Below, one piece after another: positions 41,622 through 50,260 of a stretch of DNA of 64,000 nucleotides. A model generated the notes under the pieces. The model was not told the origin of the DNA. It did not search any database and saw only the letters and a list, made by a program, of their open reading frames with translations. Location of the stretch: the NCBI RefSeq assembly GCF_001665685.1, contig NZ_LZTB01000057.1:62001-126000 (forward strand). Direction: 5' to 3'. A program made the position numbers and the translations under genes. Position 1 is the first letter of the stretch. The number at the start of each line of letters is the position of its first letter. This stretch comes from Mycobacterium sp. 852013-50091_SCH5140682. Its GTDB lineage: Bacteria; Actinomycetota; Actinomycetes; Mycobacteriales; Mycobacteriaceae.

Positions 41622-42772
41622 ATCGCATGGACCAGTTACGGATCCTGGCCTCCCCCAGCGATTCCCGGCGAATCACCCGCAGGAGCCTGCTGGCCGGTTT
41701 CGCCGTGGCAGGAGCAGGCCTGGCGCTGTCGGGCTGTTCGCGCGGCGGTGTGCCATCGCCTGCTCCGGACGGCCGGCTCGAGGACCAGCTCAACATCTAC
41801 TCGTGGGGCGACTACGACGATCCGGACAACCTGGCGGAGTTCGGGCGCCGGGGCGTCACGGTCCAGGTCGACAACTTCGGCTCCAACGAAGAACTCGTGG
41901 CCAAGCTCGGCGCTGCCCGGGGCACGAGTGGCTACGACATCGTGGTGCCGACCGGCAGTTACGTTCCGATGATGGCGCGCGCCGGCCTGCTGGAGCAGCT
42001 TGATCACACATATCTGCCCAACCTCTCCAACGTCGATCCCCTGTATCTGCACCAGCCCTGGGACCGCACCAACACCTACGCAGTCTGCAAGAACTGGGGT
42101 ACGACGGGGTACGTCTACGACACCCATGCCATAGGCCGCGAGTTGACATCGTGGAACGACTTTCTCGATGCCGCGCAGAAGGAAGCCCGCGGCAAGACCA
42201 CGGTGCTCGAGGATCCGTGGGAGGTCTGTGCGATCTTCTTCGCCGCCAACGGTATCGACCTGAACACCACCGACGAGCGCCACTTGGACGCCTGTGAGCG
42301 GTTCATGGTCGGCAAGATCGCGCCGACCATATCGGCATTCGTGTCCCAAGTGTCGTCGCAGCTCGCCCAGCGCCAGTTCGCGCTCATGCAGGCCTTCAAC
42401 GGCGACGTGCGCCTGGCCCTTCTGGAGGACGACGATCCGGACCGCTGGCGCTTCGTGTTCCCGACACCCACCGCGAATCTGTGGATGGACACGTGGGCCA
42501 TCGCCAAGGGTGCCCAACACCCCGACGCCGCTTATGCATTCATCAATTACATGCTCGAACCCAAGGTGGGCATGAAAGAGATGGAACACATCGGCTACCC
42601 GACCGGGCTGATCGGCCAGCGCGAACTCGCCGCGCAGAACGAAGTCCCGATGATCGACCTGATCTACCCCACCCAGGCCACGCTGGATCGGCTGACTCCC
42701 AGTGAGGTCACCGACGCCACCGGCCGATTGGTCAAGATCTTCAATCGCATGCAGGCGGGAGCCGTGACGTGA
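41618..42772 (+). CDS. Extracellular substrate-binding lipoprotein (PotD/PotF-like), Tat-exported
   Basis: A 384-residue binding protein. A twin-arginine signal (RRSLLAG) runs into the lipobox LSGC with the lipidated cysteine at residue 40 counted from GTG 41618, or 37 from ATG 41627. The mature part starts with the PotD-like strand LNIYSWGDY. It would capture the solute outside the membrane for the two permeases that follow. Which start is used does not affect the signal. Confidence 0.9.
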   Translation: MNRMDQLRILASPSDSRRITRRSLLAGFAVAGAGLALSGCSRGGVPSPAPDGRLEDQLNIYSWGDYDDPDNLAEFGRRGVTVQVDNFGSNEELVAKLGAARGTSGYDIVVPTGSYVPMMARAGLLEQLDHTYLPNLSNVDPLYLHQPWDRTNTYAVCKNWGTTGYVYDTHAIGRELTSWNDFLDAAQKEARGKTTVLEDPWEVCAIFFAANGIDLNTTDERHLDACERFMVGKIAPTISAFVSQVSSQLAQRQFALMQAFNGDVRLALLEDDDPDRWRFVFPTPTANLWMDTWAIAKGAQHPDAAYAFINYMLEPKVGMKEMEHIGYPTGLIGQRELAAQNEVPMIDLIYPTQATLDRLTPSEVTDATGRLVKIFNRMQAGAVT

Positions 42773-43677
42773 TCCGACTGTCCACGGGAACGAAATCGAA
42801 TGCAGCCCTGTCCTTTCCGCTGTGGGCCTATCTGGTCTTCTTCTTCCTGATCCCGACCACCCTGATCGGCTGGTACAGCTTCGGGAGCAAGCCCGACATC
42901 TACACGGCCCGCTCCAACGAGCGGATGTCCTTCGACCGCTACCTCGAAGCCGGCGACGCGACCTTCCTGACCACGTTCTGGAACACCCTGCGCATCGCCG
43001 GCCTGGGCACGCTGATATGCCTGGCGATCGGCCTGCCGTTCGCCTATTGGCTGGCTGTCAAGGTCGCCCCACGCCGACGCGCCGTGTTGCTCGCGCTCGT
43101 GCTGATCCCGTTCTGGACCAACTTCCTGGTCCGCACGCTGGGATGGCAGATCATGCTGTCCCCAGAGGGTTTTGTCTCCGGCGTCATGAACAAGATCGGG
43201 CTCGCCGACGGCCCGCTGTCGATCCTCTATACGCAGACGGCAGTGCAGATCGGCGTGGTCTACAACTATCTGCCACTCATGATCATGCCGCTGTACGTCG
43301 CACTGGAGCGTTCCGAGGCCAGTATGCGTGAGGCGAGCAAAGACCTCGGTGCGGGACGCCTGCGAACGTTCATCGACGTCACGGTCCCGTCTGCCTTGCC
43401 TGGCATCGCAGCCGGCTGCCTGCTGGTGTTCATACCGCTGATGGGCGACTACATCACGGCGTCCGTGCTCGGCGGAGCACAGGGCAACATGGTGGGCCAG
43501 CTGGTCGCCGCCCAGTTCAACATCGCCCAGAACTGGGCGCTGGGATCGGCGATGGCCATCATCCTGATGACCTTCATCCTCGCCACCGTGGTGGCCGTCG
43601 GCGCCGTCGCATTGATCGTCAAGGCACTCATCAAGCGGTCCCGCCGCGTCACGATTCCCGAAGGGGCACAAGCATGA
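42769..43677 (+). CDS. ABC transporter permease (PotB-like)
   Basis: A 302-residue inner-membrane permease with six helices. The EAA loop reads EASMREASKDLGAGRLRTF and contacts the ATPase. The GTG start overlaps the binding-protein stop, and the gene overlaps the PotC-like permease by four bases. It forms the heteromeric channel with that protein. Confidence 0.92.
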   Translation: MIRLSTGTKSNAALSFPLWAYLVFFFLIPTTLIGWYSFGSKPDIYTARSNERMSFDRYLEAGDATFLTTFWNTLRIAGLGTLICLAIGLPFAYWLAVKVAPRRRAVLLALVLIPFWTNFLVRTLGWQIMLSPEGFVSGVMNKIGLADGPLSILYTQTAVQIGVVYNYLPLMIMPLYVALERSEASMREASKDLGAGRLRTFIDVTVPSALPGIAAGCLLVFIPLMGDYITASVLGGAQGNMVGQLVAAQFNIAQNWALGSAMAIILMTFILATVVAVGAVALIVKALIKRSRRVTIPEGAQA

Positions 43678-44576
43678 CCGATACGCTCGAGCGTCCCGTC
43701 CCGGAAATCGCAACCCCGCAGCGCAAACGCAGATCGTGGGATCCGGTCGCCGTCGGATTGCGGTTGTGGGGCATCGCGGTGTACGCGTTCCTGTTCCTGC
43801 CGATCATCGTGATCGTCGCCTACTCGTTCAACACCGGGCGGATCCTCGCCGCGTGGCAGGGTTTCGGATTCGGCGCATACACCAGCGCCTTCGACAACAT
43901 CATGATCAGAAACTCGGTACTGACCTCCCTGCAGGCGGCGGCAGGCGCGGCGGTGCTCTCGACCGTGCTCGGCACGCTCGGCGGGCTGGCTCTCGCGCGC
44001 TCGCGCAACGGCAACCGATGGGCGGTCGCGCTCACCGCGATTCTCGCCGTCACGCTGGTCACACCTGAAGTGGTGACGGGTGTTTCACTGCTGCCATGGT
44101 TTGTGTCGTTGGGGACCGATGCCGGATTCCTGCCGATGAACAACGGAATGGTCCGACTGGTCATCTCGCATACGGTGATGTCGGTCGCCGTCGTGACATT
44201 CATCATCCGCGCGCGGATGCAGGGAACGGACCTGCGCCTCGAGGAAGCCGCCGCGGACTTGTACGCGGGCAAGTGGAACGCATTCCGCCAGATCACTTTG
44301 CCGCTGGCGTTTCCCGGAATCCTGGCCGGCGCCCTGATGTCGTTCACGCTCAGTTTGGACAACACGATCGTGTCGAGTTTCGTTCAGCTGCCCGGGTCCA
44401 CGCCGTGGCCGGTATATATCTTCTCGTCGTTGAAGGTGGGTCTGCGCCCCGAAGTGGCTGCGGTATCGACTCTCATGCTGTTGCTGACGCTCGTGGCGCT
44501 CGGTGTCGTCGCGTTCGTGCTTCGCCGGACGGGCGCAGGTTCGCGGGAGATCGCGGCGACTCTCGCCGGCGGATAA
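43674..44576 (+). CDS. ABC transporter permease (PotC-like)
   Basis: A 300-residue, six-helix permease with the EAA loop LEEAAADLYAGKWNAFRQI. It is the last gene of the amidohydrolase-ABC operon. Thirteen bases separate it from the convergent cupin gene. This gap holds a weak five-base-pair hairpin (CGCTT/AAGCG) that may act as a two-way stop. Confidence 0.92.
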   Translation: MTDTLERPVPEIATPQRKRRSWDPVAVGLRLWGIAVYAFLFLPIIVIVAYSFNTGRILAAWQGFGFGAYTSAFDNIMIRNSVLTSLQAAAGAAVLSTVLGTLGGLALARSRNGNRWAVALTAILAVTLVTPEVVTGVSLLPWFVSLGTDAGFLPMNNGMVRLVISHTVMSVAVVTFIIRARMQGTDLRLEEAAADLYAGKWNAFRQITLPLAFPGILAGALMSFTLSLDNTIVSSFVQLPGSTPWPVYIFSSLKVGLRPEVAAVSTLMLLLTLVALGVVAFVLRRTGAGSREIAATLAGG

Positions 44577-44589
44577 CGCTTGGAAGGGC

Positions 44590-44928
44590 CTAAGCGACGT
44601 ACACCTTGCGCAGCGTTTCGCGGACCGTCCAGGTGGTGCGTTGTCCGGCATGAAGCCGGACAACGCTGCCGGGATGCAGGTCGATGGTCGGGGAGCCGTC
44701 GTCGAAGGAGACGGTCGCGTCACCGCTGAGAACCACGAACACCTCGTCGGACTCGACGTCCCGGGAGACGCCGGGTGTATGTTCCCAAACACCGATGGTC
44801 ACGTCCGACAGGGAATTGAGATCGCGGTATGCCGTTGTCGGAGTGCCGGTGACGACCGACTCCTGAGGCAGTGGGGTGTGGTCGAGCGTCAGACGCGCGG
44901 CGTCGACGGCGTCACCGATTGTGCTCAC
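44590..44928 (-). CDS. Cupin-domain protein
   Basis: A 112-residue single-cupin protein. The core shows VWEHTPGVSRDVESDEVFVVLSGDATVSFDDG followed by LHPGSVVRL, but only parts of the usual two metal motifs (there is no G-x5-HxH). It resembles small cupins that accompany gamma-glutamylputrescine-type amine oxidase genes. GTG 44928 overlaps the oxidoreductase stop (GTGA). Function unproven; possibly a ligand-binding or regulatory partner. Confidence 0.75.
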   Translation of the reverse strand: MSTIGDAVDAARLTLDHTPLPQESVVTGTPTTAYRDLNSLSDVTIGVWEHTPGVSRDVESDEVFVVLSGDATVSFDDGSPTIDLHPGSVVRLHAGQRTTWTVRETLRKVYVA

Positions 44929-46349
44929 GAATCGAACCCCAACCCCACAGAGTCGAGCGCCTTCAGCAGGACGTTGCGGCGTCCTTCCTGGTGATCGGCA
45001 CGGTCCAATGACCAGCGTGTTGCCTGAATCCCGGCCGATGCCAACGGTTCTGGAGGGAACGGCAGCGGCAGCGACTTGACCATCTCCAGTTCGGTGCGCT
45101 CGGTCGGCGTGCCGCTGAACCGGTCGAGCATGACCTCGGCCGCGAAACGTGTTGCCGCCACGCCCAGCCCGGTGAACCCGGCGGCGTATCCGACCCGGTC
45201 TCCATACGCGGATCCGAAGAATGCGCAGAATCGCGTCGACGTGTCGATCACGCCGGCCCAACGGTGGGTAAACGTGACGTCCTCCAGCTGCGGGAACGTC
45301 GTGAAGAAGTGACCGGCCAGTCGACGGTAGGTGGCGTCGCGGTCCTCGTACTGAGGCCGGATGCGGCCGCCGAAGTGGTAGATGGCGTCGTACCCGCCCC
45401 ACAGGATGCGATTGTCCTTGGACATGCGGTAGTAGTGGAACTGGTTCGACATGTCGCCGATGCCTTGCCGATGCCGCCAGCCGATGTCGGCCAGCTGCGC
45501 TTCGGTGAGCGGTTCGGTCATCAGCGCGTAGTCGTAGACCGGCACGGTGTGGTAGCGGTACCGCTTCAACAATGACGGAAAACCGTTGGTTGCCAGGATC
45601 ACTCGGTCGGCCCGCACCGAAACACGCTCGGTGCGTACGGTCAGCGGCCCTCCACGACGGTCCTGTCCGAGTCCACATACCTTGCTGTGCTCGTAGACCT
45701 CCACGCCGAGTTCAGCTGCGGCGCGGGCGAGTTCGTACACGAGCTTGGCGGGATGAACCAGCGCACAGGTGTCCTTGGACCACACGCCGGCCAGGTAGGT
45801 GGGCGAAGCGACCTCGGCACGCATGGCCTGCCGGTCCAGGTACACCTGCCCCGGCCCCAGCGGCGCGGACGCCAATTCGTCGGCCTGGTAGGGCTCTACC
45901 GCAACCGAGATGGACCCGGTGCGCTCGAAGTCGCAGTCCAGACGCAACGTATCGACGGTCTTCTCGATGCCGTCGAGGTTCTCCATGCCCAGCCGGTCAA
46001 GGGTCTCCATCTCATCGGGCCACCGGCTGCGACCGTTCTCGGCGCCGTGGGTGAGCGACGCGTCGACGAAACCGCCGTTGCGACCCGAAGCTGCCCAGCC
46101 GATGGTCTGACCCTCCAGCACGGCGACCCGAAGACCCGGGTCACGCTGTTTGGCCAGCAGCGCCGACCACAGGCCCGTGTATCCGCCGCCGACGACGACG
46201 AGGTCGTAGTGTGTCGCCGCCCTGGTCAGCGCCGGGTAGCCGGGATGGGCAGGCACGTCATCCAGCCAGAAAGGCTGCAACACGGTGTTTGCCAGTGAGC
46301 GCTCGACGAGGCCGGCAGCGGGCCTGTTCTTTTCGAAAACGGTGTGCAC
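44925..46349 (-). CDS. FAD-dependent amine/amino acid oxidase (DadA/PuuB-like)
   Basis: A 474-residue DAO-type flavoprotein. The FAD motif is DLVVVGGGYTGLWSALLA. The segment GWAASGRNGGFVD is typical of gamma-glutamylputrescine oxidase (PuuB) and related enzymes, and AAGFTGLGVAATRFAAE lies near the end. GTG 46349 has AGGAAG six bases upstream; the frame runs to 46397 without homology. It oxidatively deaminates an amine. Together with the cupin and the convergent polyamine-type importer it suggests uptake and oxidation of a polyamine or related amine. Confidence 0.85.
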   Translation of the reverse strand: MHTVFEKNRPAAGLVERSLANTVLQPFWLDDVPAHPGYPALTRAATHYDLVVVGGGYTGLWSALLAKQRDPGLRVAVLEGQTIGWAASGRNGGFVDASLTHGAENGRSRWPDEMETLDRLGMENLDGIEKTVDTLRLDCDFERTGSISVAVEPYQADELASAPLGPGQVYLDRQAMRAEVASPTYLAGVWSKDTCALVHPAKLVYELARAAAELGVEVYEHSKVCGLGQDRRGGPLTVRTERVSVRADRVILATNGFPSLLKRYRYHTVPVYDYALMTEPLTEAQLADIGWRHRQGIGDMSNQFHYYRMSKDNRILWGGYDAIYHFGGRIRPQYEDRDATYRRLAGHFFTTFPQLEDVTFTHRWAGVIDTSTRFCAFFGSAYGDRVGYAAGFTGLGVAATRFAAEVMLDRFSGTPTERTELEMVKSLPLPFPPEPLASAGIQATRWSLDRADHQEGRRNVLLKALDSVGLGFDS

Positions 46350-46404
46350 GGGATTCTTCCTGAAGGTGAGGTACCACCCAGTAAGAAGCATCCGCACCGT
46401 TAGC

Positions 46405-46929
46405 TCAAGGGTGTTGACGTAAGCGCAGCAGCTGCGGGATGAGCACCCGCGTGTCCGGCACGAACGGCCAGTCCGGATCAGCCAGGTGCGCGGCGAGCTC
46501 GTCGTCGGTCCACCACCAGCCGGCGCTGATCTCCTCGGGCTGGTGCCGGATCGGGCCGTCGCAGTACGTCTCGAACGCGAACACGTGGCAGCGCATGGGT
46601 TTTCCCGCCCACTGCCCGTCCCATGCCGCCGACGCGAGAGCGGTCAGCGGTACCCCGGAAATGCCGAGTTCCTCGTGCAGTTCGCGGGTCGCGGTCTGCA
46701 ACGGCGTCTCGCCGGGATCGATGACTCCGCCGGCCAGGCAGTCGTGCATACCGGCGAACACCGCCTTGGTCGGAGTGCGTCGGTGCACGTAGATGCGGCT
46801 GCCGTCGGACGAGCGGACCAGCACGCCGGCGCTGCCGTGCCATAGCCCCTCGGCGTATACACGCGACCGCGCAGCGGTGCCGGTCGCATTGCCGTCGGCG
46901 TCGTACACCGTCACGAGTTCCTCGCTCAT
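46405..46929 (-). CDS. Nudix hydrolase
   Basis: A 174-residue Nudix protein. The Nudix box G68-x5-E74-x7-R82-E83-L84-x-E86-E87-L-G89-I is intact (starting GGVIDPGE), so it should hydrolyse a nucleoside diphosphate linked to another moiety. Sequence around it (VYDADGNATGTAARSRVYAEGLWHGSAG) resembles the isopentenyl-diphosphate isomerase-like/YfcD Nudix group. ATG 46929 was chosen over GTG 46938. It lies 55 bases downstream of nothing obviously related; the next gene (oxidase) starts 56 bases further on the same strand. Confidence 0.88.
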   Translation of the reverse strand: MSEELVTVYDADGNATGTAARSRVYAEGLWHGSAGVLVRSSDGSRIYVHRRTPTKAVFAGMHDCLAGGVIDPGETPLQTATRELHEELGISGVPLTALASAAWDGQWAGKPMRCHVFAFETYCDGPIRHQPEEISAGWWWTDDELAAHLADPDWPFVPDTRVLIPQLLRLRQHP

Positions 46930-47081
46930 GTGCGCCACTTTCCCCGCCGAGCAGACATGGCGGTACGCGACACGCCGCGTTTCGAGTACCGTCGTGGCTG
47001 CTCGGGCAAGCGAAACTAAGGCGTGGCCGGCCGTACGGCTCGGTACCCTGACACCGAACTGCGCCCGCTGGCTGGGGCCGG

Positions 47082-48776
47082 CTAGCGGGTCCCCACGCGC
47101 TCATTGACCCGGTAGAGCCGCCAATCAGGCTGGCCGTCACCGTCGTTGGGAATCTCGAGCTCCAGGGTGGCGACGTCGGCTCCAGTGTTGTACAACGTCG
47201 GGTACCGCAGATTGAGCGCATCGGAGGTGCCGCGGCCGATGGGCGGCACCGCGAGCAGATATCGGATGCCGTTGGCGCTCGGATCGTTGAGCAACTCGGT
47301 GAAGTCCGGGTCGGACGGGATCACGAAAACCCGCGGCCGTGGCGACGCGGCGAGAATGCCGAAGCCGTACACGGTGTCGGTGATCACCGAGCTGTCGGGC
47401 AGGTTCAACGACTGTAGGTACTCGGCGATCCTGCGTTCGGTGCCGAAGGTCCGGGCGATGCGGTGTTCGGTGGCCTTGCGCACCGTGACGTTGTAGGGAT
47501 CCGGTTTCAACACCGCGCCCAGCCCGTATTCCTGTGGAGCGTAATCGGGTTGGGCCATACCCACGATCGTCACGGGGATGCCGATGGCGACGACGGCCGC
47601 GACCGCCACGTAGCGTACGGCCGAGCGTTTCGGCGTTTCGGCGGTGGACGTGACGACCTCCGGTGCGTATCGGCCACGCCGGGTCGGCGTCGCGAGAACA
47701 CCGTCGGGTACCGCGAGCATGGCCAGGCATGCCGTCATCGGAATCGCGATGATGAAGAACCGCAGGAACGGAAACGTCGATCCGGCCGCGTAACTGTAGG
47801 CCTGGAACGCGAGCACCGCACCGAACAACGCCACCGGCACCAGCAGCACCTGCCAGTTGGGTCGACCCCATCGCTGCAGCAGAACCCACAGCAACAGCGG
47901 GAGCAGAGTCGGGGCCAGCAGCATGATGCACACCAGCGCGAACTGCACGCCGTGCGCGAAATTCGGTGCGGTCTGGCCTGATTGCTCCAGGATCGCGGTG
48001 TTGCCGTACTGAGAGGTGAACTGCGCAAAGGCTTCACCGGTGATCAACCACCCCGCGGCGGCCCAGCCCAGGAAGGCCAGCGCGCCCGGCCCGCTCACAA
48101 TCAACAGATCCAGAATCGCCCGCCGCATTCGTGGGCGCGGTGTGGCGCGCACATAGGTGGTCAGGCCAACCAGGATCCCGGCAGCGCCGATACATGCCGC
48201 GGCGTCGTAGCGGGTCAAATACGCCAGCCCCATCGCGATACCGCCGGCGGTAACGAGGTGGTGCACGTCGTCGTCGACCATCCACATGATGAGCCGGCGC
48301 ACCGCCCAGGACATGAAGAAGATGAACGGCGCCTCGCTCATGCCGTTGGAGCCGTAGAACACGATCATCGGGTTGAGCGCGAACAACACCGTGATGGTCA
48401 GCGAATACGCCCGGGGCAGACCACGATCGGTGCCCATGCTCAGGATCTGCACGGCTGCGCCTGCCATGAAGGTGGCCGACATGATCGTGCCTGAGAACGC
48501 GCGTGCCGCGATGTCCGCCCACAGGGTGCTCAGCGCGATGGCCGGTATCTGCACCATCGCCGCGACCGGCGTGAAGATGAAACCCAGCGCAGCGAGGTGC
48601 GGATCGCGGCTGAACAATACGGATTGGGTGGCCGCGACCCGTGACAGCGTGTCGCCCATGATGAATCCGTGGTGGACCTGCAGCCAATACCCCACCGCGA
48701 GATAGACGACCAGGAACACGAAGAAGACCGTGAATTTGAGCCGGCGGTCCGACCCTGCCGGCGCAGTGCCGGTCAT
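47082..48776 (-). CDS. Polytopic membrane protein, GT-C glycosyltransferase-like
   Basis: A 564-residue protein with about ten to eleven helices, then an about 150-residue soluble C-terminal domain on the outer face. An acidic loop after helix 1 (HHGFIMGDTLSRV) is in the position of the catalytic acidic residue of GT-C enzymes that use polyprenyl-linked sugars. Family assignment is by topology only. ATG 48776 overlaps the stop of the GT2 gene. It is the last gene of the polysaccharide operon. Confidence 0.6.
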   Translation of the reverse strand: MTGTAPAGSDRRLKFTVFFVFLVVYLAVGYWLQVHHGFIMGDTLSRVAATQSVLFSRDPHLAALGFIFTPVAAMVQIPAIALSTLWADIAARAFSGTIMSATFMAGAAVQILSMGTDRGLPRAYSLTITVLFALNPMIVFYGSNGMSEAPFIFFMSWAVRRLIMWMVDDDVHHLVTAGGIAMGLAYLTRYDAAACIGAAGILVGLTTYVRATPRPRMRRAILDLLIVSGPGALAFLGWAAAGWLITGEAFAQFTSQYGNTAILEQSGQTAPNFAHGVQFALVCIMLLAPTLLPLLLWVLLQRWGRPNWQVLLVPVALFGAVLAFQAYSYAAGSTFPFLRFFIIAIPMTACLAMLAVPDGVLATPTRRGRYAPEVVTSTAETPKRSAVRYVAVAAVVAIGIPVTIVGMAQPDYAPQEYGLGAVLKPDPYNVTVRKATEHRIARTFGTERRIAEYLQSLNLPDSSVITDTVYGFGILAASPRPRVFVIPSDPDFTELLNDPSANGIRYLLAVPPIGRGTSDALNLRYPTLYNTGADVATLELEIPNDGDGQPDWRLYRVNERVGTR

Positions 48777-50260
48777 GCGGCGGCCGCTTCGTCCGTCGTG
48801 GTGTCCTCGGGCCGCTCGGCCAGCCCGTGAAACGTCTTCTCCCAGAACGACGGCTGCCGGATCATCTGATAGCAGCCCTTGGCCGCGGCCACGCTCATCA
48901 TCACCCAGAACAGCGGTACGCTCAGCGCCGCCAGCAGCAGATCCGACCGGTCGTCCTCGCGCAGGGCGACCATGTTCATGTACATCACGGTGAAGTTGCC
49001 GATGACCATCGCGATCAGCGCCGGGAAATAGATGAACACGGGGAACACCTCGCCCACCACAGCGGGCTGGCCGAGGAACCACAGCACCGTGATGAACCAG
49101 AACAGCAGATTGAGCACCGCGATGATCGGCGTGCCCGCGAGTACCAGGGTGAACCGGATGAAGCTACGCAGGCCGAGAGTGCGGTAGAGCTTGAGCGGCT
49201 GGCGGATGTGAACCAGCCAGGTCTGCAGATAGCCCTTGTACCATCGGGATCGCTGCCGAATCCAGTTGATCACATCGCTGTTGGCCTCTTCCAGGGTGAA
49301 AGAGTCGATGACTGCAGTGCGGTATCCGTGCGACGCGATACGCAGGCCGAGATCGGCGTCTTCGGTGACATTGAACGGATCCCAGGCACCGATTGTGCGC
49401 AGGATGTCACGCCGCAGATGATTCGAGGTGCCGCCCAAGGGAATCGGTGACGTGCTCACCATCATCCCGGGCAGCAGATAGCCGAACCACAGCGCGTACT
49501 CGGCGGTGAACCACGCGGTCAAGAGGTTCTGGTGGCCGTTGTGGTAGACGAGCTTGGCCTGCACGCACGCCACATTCTCCGGCAGCTGACGGAAGGCCCG
49601 CACCACGCGGCGCAGCTGCAGCGGTTCGGGTAGGTCCTCTGCGTCGAAGATCGTGACGATGTCTCCGGTCGCGAAATGCAGACCGTAGTTGCATGCCTTG
49701 GGTTTGGTGCGCGGCTCAGCCGGCGGCACCAGAAGGATGGTGATGACGTCGGATTCGCCGCATGCCTCGGCGGCGTCGATGGTGACCTGATCGTCGGCCT
49801 CCAGCAACAGCAGCACCTGAAGCTTGTCGCGCGGGTATTCCAGGGCGTCCATCGCGCCGATGAGGTCGGCGACCACCTCCGGTTCGTTGTACGCCGGTAC
49901 CAGGATCGTGTACGACGGCAGATCGGCGTCCGAAATCGACCGGGCCGCCTCGTCGGAGATCACGATGGGCCGCGACGCCAGCCCGCGCTTGAAGATCAGC
50001 ACGCGGTCGCCCAACGTCAGCAGATAGGCCAGCGTGCACAGCCCGATGAGCACGACCGCCGTCTGCATCGGCCGCCACACCCCGCAGGCGATCACGACCG
50101 CGAGCAGACCCCACAGCACCGGCTTCTGCCAGCCCAGCAGCGGGGTCGACGCGGAATGCACCGGATCGTCTTCCCGCAGGCCGTTGATCGCGCGGTGCAG
50201 GGCGTACTCGCGCTGATCGTCGGTGACAGTTTCCGGGTCGAAGGTCTCGCGATATCTCAT
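48773..50260 (-). CDS. Membrane glycosyltransferase family 2 (BcsA/NfrB-like synthase)
   Basis: A 495-residue processive-type glycosyltransferase. Two N-terminal helices are followed by a GT-A domain with LLEADD, the DxD-like FDAED (205-209), TED (299-301) and the QxxRW-type QRSRW (336-340). Three or more C-terminal helices would form the export channel. SPIPLGGTSNHLRRDIL is shared with NfrB/XagB-type enzymes. No PilZ domain, so no cyclic-di-GMP control is visible. It likely polymerises and translocates an exopolysaccharide with the BcsB-like protein of the same operon. Confidence 0.85.
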   Translation of the reverse strand: MRYRETFDPETVTDDQREYALHRAINGLREDDPVHSASTPLLGWQKPVLWGLLAVVIACGVWRPMQTAVVLIGLCTLAYLLTLGDRVLIFKRGLASRPIVISDEAARSISDADLPSYTILVPAYNEPEVVADLIGAMDALEYPRDKLQVLLLLEADDQVTIDAAEACGESDVITILLVPPAEPRTKPKACNYGLHFATGDIVTIFDAEDLPEPLQLRRVVRAFRQLPENVACVQAKLVYHNGHQNLLTAWFTAEYALWFGYLLPGMMVSTSPIPLGGTSNHLRRDILRTIGAWDPFNVTEDADLGLRIASHGYRTAVIDSFTLEEANSDVINWIRQRSRWYKGYLQTWLVHIRQPLKLYRTLGLRSFIRFTLVLAGTPIIAVLNLLFWFITVLWFLGQPAVVGEVFPVFIYFPALIAMVIGNFTVMYMNMVALREDDRSDLLLAALSVPLFWVMMSVAAAKGCYQMIRQPSFWEKTFHGLAERPEDTTTDEAAAA

